Origin: Isoetes taiwanensis
Taxonomy: Eukaryota > Streptophyta > Lycopodiopsida > Isoetales > Isoetaceae
Length of the DNA: 64,000 bases
Direction of reading: 5' to 3'
Assembly: GCA_021234155.1 (NCBI GenBank)
Contig: JAJEKV010000039.1
Coordinates: 5,748,745 to 5,812,744 of the forward strand
How positions within the stretch are numbered: the first letter of the stretch is position 1; each line of letters opens with the position of its first letter. Positions 23,901-34,747 of this stretch are shown in pieces. The notes below the pieces were generated by a model. That model ran no database searches. It was given only the letters and a program-made list of their open reading frames with translations, and was not told the DNA's origin. The translations under genes were made by a program, and so were the position numbers.

Positions 23901-25131
23901 GACCATTGAAAAAAAAAGGCTAAAATCAATGGCCCTTCATGTGCCCATTATGCACCACACGCATAAAAAAAGGGCTTTTGTTGTGTGCCATTGGTTGTTG
24001 ACCATTGAAAAAAAAAGGCTAAAATCAATGGCTCAGAAATGGTGTTAGTACATCCATTTGAATACATCACGAAATCATAAGAAAACCTTAGTGAAAAGCG
24101 TACAAAAACACAAAAAAAACCCATGTTATTGTGCTAGATATTGAAAGACACTTCGACTCGAATGTGCCTGCTCTTCTCATAACAGAATTGATGGTTGTAA
24201 CGTATCTCCTCCATCCACGCTACTGTTCTATGGTTACCATCCCAACAAAGGAACATTTTACCTGACAAGTCCTTCCACTCCTCGGAAGCTTCAAGTTCCT
24301 TCTCAAAGTCATCGTTAACTTCATTCCAGTAATCATCCCATTTAGAGCGAATGGAGTCCGTAACTGGAACATCACATCCCTTAATGGATTTCATGGATAG
24401 CACAAATTTTCCTTTCTCAGGTAAATATCCATCATTACGAAGTATATCCCTCATCTTACTATCAGATTTTGAGACTGCACACACGGCTTCATTTCGCAAA
24501 ACACGACAAAGGGGAATCTTGGGAGGTTCTGTTCCTTTCTCAATGCGACATTTGCTCATTATGTCAGCCACCATCTCGTGAGCAAAAACCTATACAAAAT
24601 TGATGATTAAATATTTGACAAGGAGAAAAAGAAAATAATCCAATTCGAGAACCACTCACCTGTGCAAATTCTGGATCAGTGGCAGTCATACCCTGAACAT
24701 CACTTGGTTTGCCTTTCTCTGCCATTGGACTTTCTATATCTTTGGTCATTGCTGATTCGGTTAACACTGGGTCGGGGGCTGTAGATTTTGTTTCTTCTTT
24801 GGATACCTCCAGTGAATGTGAATGCTTCTGTCGCCTTCTCTTTGGTGGTGTGTAAGCTAGAGGAACAAATGGGATGGGAGTTTTGTTTCTAGTATGAACC
24901 ATAACAGACCATGTCCCTAATCTGCACAACACCAAAAGTAATCAATACATATAAAATGAATGCATTGAACCTTATTTTTTGGTTTAACAAACAAACATTA
25001 TGAATGAAAGTGCCAACCTTTTTGGAAGAGGTGCGCCGCCACACTGGGTCTGTAGTCTAGTGTCAGGTTTAGATCTTTGTCTTCTGCTAGATACGAGACA
25101 CCACCATCAATAACAACTATCTGACATGGAT
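17967..25131 (-). CDS. ParB/sulfiredoxin-like + beta-class DNA methyltransferase fusion gene, multi-exon
   Basis: Exons can be followed on the minus strand with GT-AG borders. 25131-25018 ([12 protein letters not shown]) leads to about 24922-24658 (basic KRRRQK segment) and to 24590-~24153, a ParB/Srx-like domain with [15 protein letters not shown] and [17 protein letters not shown] ~3.5-kb intron full of foldback DNA follows. Next come 20599-20378, 20272-~19750, 19649-~19338, ~19262-19040 and ~18853-17967. The last exons give a permuted methyltransferase: motif IV-like [10 protein letters not shown] near 18800, then [13 protein letters not shown] (motif I, AdoMet site) near 18165, ending in an acidic tail. 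Motif IV reads DFPT, not DPPY, so activity is doubtful. A frameshift near 19860 and a TAA near 19085 suggest decay or unrecognised splicing. The upstream first exon is not identified. The family is not recognised by name. Confidence 0.65.
18978..19012. other. Perfect 16-bp-stem hairpin in an intron of the methyltransferase gene
   Basis: ATGGTTCTATTGCGAA, a TGC loop, then the exact reverse complement. It lies in the probable intron between the exon ending near 19040 and the motif IV exon. Confidence 0.8.
20691..21056. mobile_element. MITE-like foldback element, copy 1
   Basis: The 366-bp element starts TCCAATATATAAAAA and ends with the inverted form. The arms continue through AAATCCCCCCTAAAACCCCC and GGTGCATATTCACACGGGG. 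The arms are ~70 bp and the middle is unrelated. It shares the G-rich arm sequence with the element at 22299. No coding capacity; no clear target duplication seen. Confidence 0.75.
21147..24134. mobile_element. 3-kb foldback element with ~1-kb inverted arms, in an intron
   Basis: 21147-22161 is the inverted copy of 23217-24134 over nearly the whole length, with small differences. The left arm holds four copies and the right arm two copies of a ~60-bp phrase containing CTCACAACAAAAGCCC. The ~1-kb centre contains the nested element at 22299 and AT-rich sequence without genes. It lies between two exons of the minus-strand ParB-methyltransferase gene, so it enlarged that intron. Confidence 0.8.
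22299..22645. mobile_element. MITE-like foldback element, copy 2, nested
   Basis: The 347-bp element has arms starting ACAC(A/T)TTTAAATTAAAATCCC and continuing into the same GGTGCATATTCACACGGGG block as copy 1. It is preceded at 22200-22290 by a short tandem repeat of AACACATAACAACC-type phrases. Confidence 0.7.
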
Positions 25132-26269
25132 CTGCCAAAAAACATAGAATATTTATTTACTCTAAACAAAAGATGAAGAGAGAGCCACATATATAGGCAT
25201 CAACATAATTCTTATGCATGCTCTACGACAATCATGGCATGGATGTGGCTATAGCTGTAACACTAACTTTGTCCATGGTTTTACTGCCCATATGCCTATA
25301 TACTGCCCATACTGTCCATACTGCCCATACTGCCCATATAGCTGTAACACTACCTTTGTCCATGGTTTTGCTCAATTGGTTTGCAGAATCTTATGCACAG
25401 AAGACCTTGCTTAGGGCCTAAGAGTGCTTAAAAGCAATGCTTACATAAACAGAGTTTGAGAACATAAACAGAGTTTGAGGCTTAAGCAGAGTTAAACATA
25501 AGAGTGCTTATGCGTGATCTTGGCACAAATATGTGAAATTGTGACAACTAGTGGTATGTTCTTATATAAGCCACGAAAAATAGACGTTCTCTGATGTATG
25601 AATTCTGGATTAGCAAAAGTTTGATCTAGTATTTGATGTAGAACAAGGAAAAGGCAACAATACTGCCCATATGCCTATATACTGCCCATACTGCCCAATA
25701 CTGCCCATACTGCCCATATAGCTGTAACACTAACTTTGTCCATGGTTTTGCTCAATTGGTTTGCAGAATCTTATGCACAGAAGACCTTGCTTAGGGCCTA
25801 AGAGTGCTTAAAAGCAATGCTTACATAAACAGAGTTTGAGAATATAAACAGAGTTTGAGGCTTAAAAGCAGAATTTGAGGCTTAAGCAACAGAGTTTTGA
25901 GAACATAGTCATCAAAATTTGAATGTTTGAACTTACCTTCCCAGAAGAGGTGCGCCGCCGCACTAGGTCTGCAGACTGTCTTCTGCCATCATGTTCTGAG
26001 CAACAAATTGTCCCAATTAATCTCAAGAACAGCGACATTTCAACAACCAGATTAAGTCCACCAGTTTAAGTCATATATCTACATCAGAATAATCTACCAG
26101 TTTAAGTCATATATCTAAAGACCTGCAGAATTGTAAAAGCTTAAGCAAGCAGAATTGTAAAATGTTGAAGTCCATAAATAGCAAATAAGCTGAATCAGGC
26201 CGAGCTTGAAAACGTTGGAAGCCATAGATTGAAAATGTTGAGTTTTGACTAATTATAGCTAGGAAATCT
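25130..26269. repeat. Duplicated intron/exon modules upstream of the ParB-methyltransferase gene (left block)
   Basis: 25293-25510 is repeated at 25663-25890 and includes (ACTGCCCAT)n and GCTTAGGGCCTAAGAGTGC. At 25937-25976 lies a second copy of the 5' exon end (reading CRPSAAAHLFWEG on the minus strand) with a donor GTAAGT. The block continues into AT-rich intron-like sequence (26040-26269) that is also found at 34.75-35.1 kb. The two blocks were contiguous before the 8.47-kb transposon entered at 26274. Confidence 0.7.
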
Positions 26270-26273
26270 ACCA

Positions 26274-26298
26274 AACACGATTGCAAATTAAACGGGAG
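26274..26298 (+). repeat. Left terminal inverted repeat of the 8.47-kb transposon
   Basis: It starts AACACGATTGC and ends ACGGGAG. Directly after it a second inverted ACTCCCGTTT creates a small terminal hairpin (26291-26317). Confidence 0.85.
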
Positions 26299-26878
26299 TG
26301 TTGCATCACTCCCGTTTCAAAGATTCCCTTTAAAAAAACACCAAGTTTCTAAAATAAGCCTTTTTTGATAGTTGTTAAGAATTTCTAGAGGTTTGCATTT
26401 TTTTTCATGCCATTTTGGCCCATTATTAGACGAAAACTTTGTACTTATGAAACACAAATCATAAAAATAGCAAAATTTAGGCATAGACTTGAAGAGACTG
26501 AAAGCATTACAAAAAACAAGCACCAGAATAGAAAGGAAAAAAAAGTACTATGTTTTTAATAAATTGTTGTACATCAATATTGAAGATTCATTGTAATAAA
26601 TAATGATAATTTTAATATGCAAGAGTCAAAGATCTACATCATAGTCCTCCTCATTCTTTTTGCCGCTTCTCTCGCCATCTCGCCCTTCGTTTCTATCTGC
26701 TCCTTTTTTGGGGACTTGAGTTTTGTATCCTCCTTGTTCTTCGGAATGGTAGCTAAAGCTACTTCTTTAAGCTCGCAAAGGTTGCCTCATCGCCTAGTGA
26801 GTCGGAGAATGGAGGTCAGATCTCCGAGGACGTTAGTTTAGCATAATCGATGAAGACTTGGCCCCTAACTCCTGATTT

Positions 26879-29763
26879 TCATCCGGTAAAGTAGGTAAGG
26901 CAGCCGGGCCTCATCTTCACAAAATGCACGACCTCCTTATCAATATCCACCGCTACACACGATTTGCGGCCCTTCTTAAGTGCACATGCGATAGTAGTAC
27001 CAGAACCGGAGAAAGCATCAGTACCCAATCTCCCCGGACGCGAGAACATGTCCGGGAGATGGTTGATGAGCTTTTGTGGTTTCGGTAGTGATTCACAATC
27101 CCCGCTTTGTGCACTTGGGTCCCCGCAATTTTCGAAGAAGACCGCTGGAAACTCTAGGACGTTTGAAAAGTTTTGACAGCGGCAAAGTGTTAAAGTGATC
27201 CATGGTCCTCTTCCCATCAAAACTCCAATAAGCTACATGAAGGTACTCTACCTTGTTGAGCAACCTTGGTCCTCCACCATGGTAGTTGATGTTCGCTTTG
27301 TACCTAGTGAAGCATATAAAGTGATATTAGCAAAAACAAGCAAACACTTCAAAACCGTAAAACAGGAAATACTATTAGGAATACACACCACGTTATTAAA
27401 GAGAAAAGTAATTGTATTCGAATAAGACTTACCGCACAAGGTTTTCATATCCCGCCCGAACCGGAGAACCAAAGTGATTTTTGAAAGCTGATTCCACCAA
27501 GCCGCATCGCATGCTTGAATGGAACGTAACTAAACGCCAATGTTTGGCCGTTGAGATCCGCTTTTAATTCCTTCAATAAAAGCATTAAACTCTGAAAATT
27601 TGAAGGGCTGGTCGTCAGATTCTTTGCCTTTAAGCTTAAACCCATATGGAAGATCAGCAATAACCAAAGTAAAGTCCTCGCGGGCTTCACCGTTCCGACA
27701 AGGTTCGTGGGTAATCACCATGAATGATTGAATATAAATTGTTTTGATCAAACATGCGTAATCTCTCGTAGTCGGATGGTTCTCGCTCAACAGCTTCTTT
27801 TCACTAACGACCTCTCTTCCCCGGTTGTTCTAACCAAATTCATAAAGCCCTGGGTAGGTCTTTATTTTTCTTTTTGCTCTAAGAAAACAAAACAACAACC
27901 GCCAAGAGATCGCTTTAAAGTGAGAGAAGGAATTCTAAGTGTAATTACCCAGCCCTCAAAATTTGGTGAATATTGGACAATGCGCTCGTCGGATGTGGCA
28001 ATTGGGTAGAGTTCCTTGCACCTTTCCCATGTGTCGACGTTTAGCTGCTCCATCAAACATGTTTGACATGTTATGACGTTTTTTTGGCTGCAAGACGTTA
28101 AGGAAACAATGAGTTTAAACGAAAGAATGAAGGCAACGTAAAAGAAAAACAAATACAAGTCAAGCTAATTGTATTCTAAAATACAAACCGGTTAACTTGT
28201 GATGCTACCTCGAAACAATATGCAGAAAATAGTTCTACTACAGGACAAACACATTGCTTCTCTAAAGGAACGCATGCGTATTCCAGAATACACAGGCCAA
28301 CATTCAGAGGAGCAATGTGTATTCCGGAATACACATGTCTTCCTTCACACGGGCAATGTGTATTCCGGAATACACAATGCCTTTCTAGAGACAAGCAATG
28401 TGTATTCCGGAATACACATTGCCCGTGTAAAGAAAGGCATGTGTATTCTGGAATACACTAGCCACGCCGATGTTTTTGGGAATCTATCATGCAATTACTA
28501 ATGTTTGTGTCAGAAAACTTACTTGTGTAATTCCTTTGACATTTCTTCTAGGCTAAACTCCTTATCAACAACTTTTTGGAGAAGTCGCCGAGAAGTCCGC
28601 CGTGGAAGCCCCCGATTTCCGCCGCGACGGTAATGGTCATTTCTTTTTTTGGGTACGCCCGAGCTTTTTTTTCTTAGTCGTCTCCTTTCCCTTGCTCTTT
28701 AACTCCCTCGCCGAACATTGTAAATATCTCGGTCCCGAGTTCCCAAATCTGCTCAAGAAGATTCATGTTAAATAGTTGATTTGCTATTCGAATACATTTT
28801 GTGCTTACCTTGCCATCTCTAAAAGCTAATCGAACCAGGTTGTCGTGGGCCAATGAGAGATCGCCTTTTGTTGGCCTCTGGCCATATTTCGTGCAAAGAT
28901 TCAATAGCACACGCTCCTTAAGCTCCAAGGAAAATGTCGGGCTTCTTCGTGTCCTCACCGTACTTTTCCTTGAATATTACGTGACTCGCGGCATGAACCG
29001 GATCTTGTCGATTTAAGCTCATCTTTAATTTATATTCATTTGTCGCGATTGTGGGTGTTGGCAACGATTTTCGCTTCTTCATCGGTAAGACCACAAGAAC
29101 AAAAGCAGAGGACGGAGAGGTACCTCTGGTTCTTCTTCTTTTCTTTATAAAGTTGCCTTCTTGCCTTAAAGTCGTGATTGCCTCCCAAGACGTAGTGAGT
29201 GTAGGTCTCGTTTTTCTCCGCCATAGTCCCGGGGTTTTGCACTCTTCCCCCGCCAACAAGGACAACTATTGGGGCCACATGAGCATTTGATTGCTCCTTA
29301 TTCTCGCTCTTTCGTGTTCCTTAAGTGATCGGCATAAATTTTGCGAACCTGAAGTGGCCTTTCACCAACTTCATTTTTTCGGTGGAAGCTTCATTGAAGT
29401 GATCGGCAAATAAATTACACCTTGCACAAACTTGTGCAGTTAATCTCTTCCATCTTTTCATTGCCTTGTCAACTTTTTTTTTTTCCTTTATAGCAACACC
29501 GTGTGCTTTACCCTTCCCCTTCTTCTTCTTAGGTTCCTCGAAATATCCCCTCGGCCGCAATTAAGGCCGCCTCTTTTTTTTTTAGGCTCTTTAGCAAAGA
29601 ATTGTGTCCCTTGGCCGCTTCTTTGGTGGTGGTGACGGTGGCCTTTCACGGACCGTGATGGACTCCCGTGATTGTGATGAGGAACCGCCGGGCTCGGTTG
29701 CTCATCCTCTTCCTCGGCTCGGACTCGCCAGTAGGGGAAGTCTTCGCCGTTGTGCTCGAACAT
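26879..29763 (-). pseudogene. Transposon-borne ParB-like + DNA methyltransferase gene, decayed
   Basis: Reading on the minus strand from about 29763: a charged His/Lys-rich N-terminus (to 29480), RWKRLTAQVCARC and KLVKGHFRFAKFMPI (29330-29470), then HVAPIVVLVGGGRVQ and YTHYVLGGNHDFKARRQLYK (29150-29290), a ParB/Srx-like domain with the GNH signature. LTDEEAKIVANTHNRD and a helical part follow, to 28674. After a gap that holds a palindrome array come KNVITCQTCLMEQLNVDTWE (28010-28080), the catalytic DFTLVIADLPYGFKLK (27640-27680; DLPY is the motif IV form of N4/N6 amino-methyltransferases) and FSGSGTTIACALKKGRK (26960-27020; motif I). Motif IV before motif I gives the permuted beta-class order. 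At least four frameshifts or unresolved introns are present. The likely reaction is AdoMet-dependent amino-methylation of DNA A or C. Confidence 0.7.
28276..28458. repeat. Array of five 18-bp palindromes at 41-42-bp pitch (array 1)
   Basis: GTGTATTCCGGAATACAC and close variants start at 28276, 28317, 28358, 28400 and 28441. The spacers are 23-24 bp and differ, though several carry GGGCAAT or its complement. The array lies within the ParB-methyltransferase gene between its two domain-coding parts, probably in an intron. Confidence 0.92.
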
Positions 29764-30428
29764 AGTTAATGATGGCACCGAGCTTACCTCTCTTGCTGAT
29801 GTAGTGAGCAACATACTTGTACAGAGGAGGACGAGGATTTACTTTCGCCACTCTAAAATAGGATTCATCAACATGAATAAAGCCTTGGGATGTCCGAAAA
29901 GACAGGTCTCCCTCGCTGGCCGGACTCCCCAGCTACTTCACTCACGGACTGGATGGTGCCCATGCAAACAAATTCCCTCTCATCGTACCTTTTTGCTCCC
30001 AAAGACCGGCTGCACATGTAGGAAAGTAAGTGTCTTTGTACTTTCCGTATACCCTTTGTAAAAACCATTGAGTTTGAAAGTTTTCAGAGATGGCAGCGCA
30101 GATGTCTCCTCAACCCTTCTCTCGTGGGTGCGGTTTCGTTTGGGATTTTAACGGTTCTCTTGTGTTGTTTCTGCTTTGCCTTCTTGTTCAGGCAAATTGT
30201 GTGTAAACACGATCTTGTTAGAGAAAGCGGTGGCAAAAAAAACTATTCCGTATCACAAAATGTCTTAAAAAAGGAAAAAACAAGGGCAAAAAGAGGACCA
30301 AAATGCCAAAACAACACTGCAATCTTGACAAAAAAACAGGTCTAAACAAGTTTTAAAAGCAGAAAAAACACCTAAAGTCACTACAAAAATCACGGAAAAA
30401 CAAACTTACAAAACAAAAGAACACGAAT

Positions 30429-31080
30429 GTGTATTCCGGAATACACTTTCGCCTTCGAGGGAAGGCGTAACATGTATTCCGGAATACACTTTCGCCTTTC
30501 CTCCAAGGCGAAGTGTATTCCGGAATACACTTTCGCCTTTCCTCAAGCTTAAGTGTGACCGGACATACTTACGCCTCTCGGCTAAAGTGTATTCCTCGAA
30601 TACTACGCTTCCCTCGGCTGGGCGAAAGTGTATTCCGGAATACACATTCGCCTTCCCTCGGCTTAAAGTGTGGAATACACTTTTCGAGGGAAGGCGACAG
30701 TATTCATCACACTTTCGCCGAGGGAAGGCGTAAGTGTATTCCGAATAAGAAACGTATTACACACAAATGATTGTACCTTGTACTTTCTTACTCACCTCTC
30801 CATGTTTTCTCTATGTGAATCTGAATACGCCTCTCGAATATAATAATCGGATATACCATTTACCGGGCGACTTGAGCTCGAGACCGGAATACGAATGAAG
30901 CGCCGAAAATTTCCTTTTAAAGGTGTCCATTCCGCCTTGCTCGTTTTCTATGTGAAGTGGAATACGCTTGGCATTTACTGTGCTCGCTTCTAGTGTATTC
31001 GGGAATAGCTTTTAGTTTGCCTTTCGCTTAATTGTTGCGGTGAAGTTCTACTTTTAGTAGGCGGGCTTGTATTCGAATAA
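30429..31080. repeat. Array of about nine palindromes plus degenerate outliers (array 2)
   Basis: Exact or near-exact copies of the same 18-bp palindrome start at 30429, 30472, 30513 and 30628. Damaged copies are near 30553, 30587, 30668, 30708 and 30733, and weaker ones near 30995 and 31064. The pitch is again about 41 bp. Spacers contain GCCTTCCCTCGG or its inverse. The array fills the interval between the divergent ParB-methyltransferase and transposase-like genes. Confidence 0.88.
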
Positions 31081-31137
31081 GAAAAGCTCAAAGAGAGAAA
31101 CATTATCTAAACTCTACAATCGCTTTGCGTTCTTAAG

Positions 31138-34100
31138 ATGACAAACCGCTTGGCCAACAAACTTCCACCACCTTTCGTTGTCTCAAGCTCGCCCGGGTTC
31201 TCGAGGACACGCTTTGGGACCAACGCCGCTTTTTCCAAGACCGGAATTCTCCGACTCCTACCCGCTTCATCGTTTTGCTTCTCAAGACACACCGAGTCCA
31301 AAGACGTAACAGACTTCCACCACCCTTCCAACCGGCCACCAAGTCCTCAGAGACAAAGACACCGGGCATCTCCTTCCAAAGAATCACCACTAGTTCGGAG
31401 CGGGCTGCCACCACCCTTTGCTCCATCCCCGGGACCTGCAGAAGCTCCACAACAAAGGGTGCTCAAGAACAAGCTACCCCCCCCTTTTGTAGTTTCGCCT
31501 CCTTCGTGCAAACATACAAGGAACACAGAAAACACAGAAGACTGTGAGATTCACTACAATTTCTCTCACCAGACTTCACTACAAATGAGGACTAAGCTCC
31601 AAAGATGCACTCCTCTTCACACAACAAGGGTTGTGACACATGGATTTGCGTAATTCCAGTCCGCTCTAAAGGAGATGTTTGCAAGAACTCCTTTTCAAGA
31701 TGGTACAAGAACGGTGATGCCACAACCTCTTATGGGCCATCACCACCCTTTAACATCAGACCCCGCCTATTAGGGAACAACTTCACGTGGTCTGCTTTTT
31801 TTCCTCTACAAGCACACCACTCAGGACAGAGGAAGTCACCCCCAGAGTAGAAGTTTCATCAGAAGATGAAGACACCAACGAGGAACAAAGAGATTACATG
31901 TTCTCAAGCCAATCTTCAAAGAAATTCAAGGTGGATTTTGGTTTGAGGGCTTGCTCCTCTCGCAAGAAGAAGAAATCTTATGGATGAACGTAAAATGAGG
32001 AGACTTTTGAGAACTAAATGCTGCTCATTGGGTTGCATCAACAGACTTAACATGGCTAAATTACGAAAGCGTTAGAGACAACTACAGCCCATGACATTGG
32101 CGCACTGTAATGCCTACTTAGCTTATCATGTAAAACCGCACCGCAACACCTTCTTGCACTACATTAACCGGCCAAGAAGTTTGCCGTAAATGTTTTATGG
32201 TTGTCCACCGTTTAGGGTCCACAAGAATGTCTAGAATACACAAAAGATCGGACAAAAATCCAAAGAATCGATGATCATTGTGGACCAAGAAGAGTTGTAA
32301 CCATGCATGCCCTTGCCGGCGTGGTCCCGGATGGAGAAATATTTTAGAGAAACATGTGAGAAGCTACCTAACAAAGAACATGTATCATTTAACCGATAAC
32401 ATCACCAAAAAGATGTTTTTAATGAGTACAAAGAGACTTGCACTTCGCCTTCAAAGACATCTCTTACTCACACTTCACCGTGACTGTGGAAAAGTGAATT
32501 GGTCTTGTGAAAATTCCTAGAAAACATAGAATGTCTGTTTGCTCGAGGTGTGCAGAATTAAAGAGTCAACGAGAAACTGCAAAGACAGAGGTCGAAAGAA
32601 GTAAGTTCATGTTCTCCAATCTCTCACTTGTTTTAGAGAAAATGCTTTGACCTGATTTCTTCTACAGATATTGTGCAATGTAACCTTGCCGGAGACATCG
32701 TGAACAACAAGCAAAGCAGAGAGAAGAAAGCTTGCCAAGCATAGAAAAAAAAAAGCTCTTGAACGTCCAACGCAATACATGTCTTTTGTGATTGATGGAA
32801 TGGACCAAAAAAAAACAACTCTACCACATTTCTTGAACATTCCTAAAGATGTGCCAGAGGAATGTTTTGTTAAGGTCCACCTTGTAGGAGCTATGGTCTT
32901 CAAAGGAAGTCTAAGGTGCAAAGTTTTTTGACGTATCCAAACTTGCATGGTGACCCCAACCTCACAATTACAATTTTAACAAGGTCCCGCGGCGAAAGCA
33001 AGAGCAATTACCACGGTTTTTTTATCGCAACTTGACAATACTACAAGGGAGAACAAGAATCAAACACTCTTTTGCGTCTTTGTGCCATGTTAGTGGAGCT
33101 AGGGATCTTTAGAAAAGTGAAGCTCGGTTTCTTACTTGTAGGCCACACTCATGATCAGATTGACCAAATGTTCAAGAGATTTTCAGGCGCCTTTAGAAGG
33201 AAGAAGGCTTTTGTCTTCCTTCTTTAGTTCGAATTATTGAAGATTCTTACACTCCTACTCCGTTGGTCGATCTTCTTAAAGAGACCGCTGATTTCAGAGA
33301 GTTTGTTTTTCTCTCAACGCTCAAACAGAGAACAAGCCGCGGAACAAGTTGAATGATCTCACCTTTCAACATCATATCAAGTTCTACTTGAAGGATGGCC
33401 AAAGCTTCTTCTGAGGGAAGAAGTATACCACAACTAAGGACCTGGAGTCCGCCTTGAGGGATTACGCTTCCTTAAATATATTCCCGACACTTCCTTCATA
33501 GAACGTCTTTGAGCAACTTCCTCTCAAAAATCCTAAGGAGTCCAAGAAGAAAAAGTACCCCAGAAGTCATCCTTAAAAGCCATTGAAAATGGAATTTCCT
33601 CAGCTTTAAGTACTTCTTAGAAGAAGATCGGATGTGGTGGAGTAATTTCTTTCTAACAGAAAATTGTTGTACAAAACATAGCTCTAAGACAGGTTGCAAG
33701 AACCATTTCAATGGCCTAACACCTTCCATCAACCCCAAAGACCAAGCGGGTCCAAGTGCTACATTTGCACCTGAAGTAGAAGACGAGGAGGACCGAGTCA
33801 TGTACCTCGGACCAAGACGCAGGAATGAGCCCCAAGGTAATATCACAGAAATTACCAAAGGTATGCTAATTGCTCTTCCGATCGAGGAGGATGACAAAGG
33901 TCTACTGCTCGGATAGCAAAAGTGCTTGACACAGTCAAGGAGGAAGGCTTAGTCACTAAACTCAAGATTCATTGGCTTGCAACACGCTCGAGAAAATGCT
34001 TTTGAAGGTAGATATGAGTTAGAAATGAGAAGCCAAGGAAAAGGGAGAAAGTCCAAGAAGGTGGGTTGTAGGGACGAGCTGAACCTTAATGACGTGACTA

Positions 34101-34367
34101 TATTGTGCTATGATTTTAAATTGAAATCTGACAATCGCTCACACGAGTAAGACTATCAATTTGCTTAAAAAAGCTTGTAATTATGAAGAAGATGATGAAG
34201 AAGGTGGTGACAATGCTTCACCGTCTGTTGATAGTGATGAGGAAGATAACTCAAGCACTTCCTCGAGTGACAGTGAAAGAAGTGAAGGTGATGACGATGG
34301 CATAAATGAACATGAGGACGTCCTGGATCCCTCTCTCATCACTCCTCACACTTTTGCACATAACTGA
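31138..34367 (+). pseudogene. DUF7869-like transposase gene, decayed
   Basis: The plus strand starts with a Pro/Ser-rich N-terminus in which LPPPFVV recurs (31138-31560), then an acidic and basic stretch (31840-31985). From 32000 broken frames give KCCSLGCINRL and a helical region. The core reads FVIDGMDQKKTTLPHF (32775-32825) and DVPEECFVKVHLVGAMVFKG (32850-32910). After frame breaks come DNTTRENKNQTL (33032-33068) and ELGIFRKVKLGFLLVGHTHD plus QIDQMFKRFSGAF (33090-33195). The C-terminus is acidic (34170-34320). The IDGMDQ...DN..ENKN...VGHTHDQID order matches the DUF7869 family, found in many eukaryotic mobile genes. A DDE/RNase H-like fold is my inference. Many stops and shifts make this copy inactive. 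Confidence 0.65.
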
Positions 34368-34718
34368 GTCTTAGAAAAAAGATCAGAATTTTGATGTGAA
34401 TATGAAGATTCTATCTTCAAATTTTGAGAATACTACAGTTTCAATTACAGACTTACTTCAATTTTTTGTTAAATATTTTATCCTCTGAAATTAGAGTTTC
34501 TCTCTTAAAACATACTTTAAGAACATTCTTTTTGCTAAGAAAAGTGACACTTTAAAAAAGTCAATTCCTTCGTTGCAAAAAAAATTTAGTCATTTCGGGG
34601 GGGGTCAAAATAGAATTTCATGCATCTTTTTTTTTTTTAACCTCATTTTACCCCCTTTTTCGTAAAAAAAAAGGGAATCTTTGCGGAATATTCCTTTTGC
34701 TCTCGTTTCAATGATTTG

Positions 34719-34743
34719 CTCCCGTTTAATACGCAATCTTGTT
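34719..34743 (-). repeat. Right terminal inverted repeat of the 8.47-kb transposon
   Basis: The reverse complement starts AACAAGATTGC and ends ACGGGAG. Further copies of GAAACGAGAG and AAAGATTCCCTTT lie inside it and correspond to the left end. Confidence 0.85.
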
Positions 34744-34747
34744 ACCA

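Larger units (their letters stand above)
26274..34743. mobile_element. 8.47-kb TIR DNA transposon carrying ParB-methyltransferase and DUF7869-like genes
   Basis: 25-bp terminal inverted repeats (26274-26298 and 34719-34743; 22 of 25 positions agree; outer part AAC(A)(C/A)GATTGC, inner part TTAAACGGGAG) are flanked by the 4-bp direct repeat ACCA (26270-26273, 34744-34747). The flanks join to CTACCAGTTT, a phrase that exists uninterrupted in the surrounding tandem repeat (34926-34935), which confirms the insertion. Extra copies of AAACG(G/A)GAG lie just inside both ends. Cargo: a minus-strand ParB-methyltransferase gene, a plus-strand transposase-like gene and two palindrome arrays. The superfamily could not be named. 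The 4-bp duplication and DUF7869-like protein distinguish it from hAT (8 bp) and MULE (9 bp). Confidence 0.85.

Noticed and set aside
28276-28458. CRISPR array
   Set aside because: The repeat is a full palindrome with related spacers in a eukaryotic transposon, and no cas genes are present. A protein-binding array fits better.
17967-34743. Endogenous giant virus or bacterial insertion, suggested by ParB and methyltransferase domains
   Set aside because: Introns with GT-AG borders, a TIR/TSD-bounded element and a eukaryotic DUF7869-like gene indicate eukaryotic mobile DNA. No viral core gene was seen.
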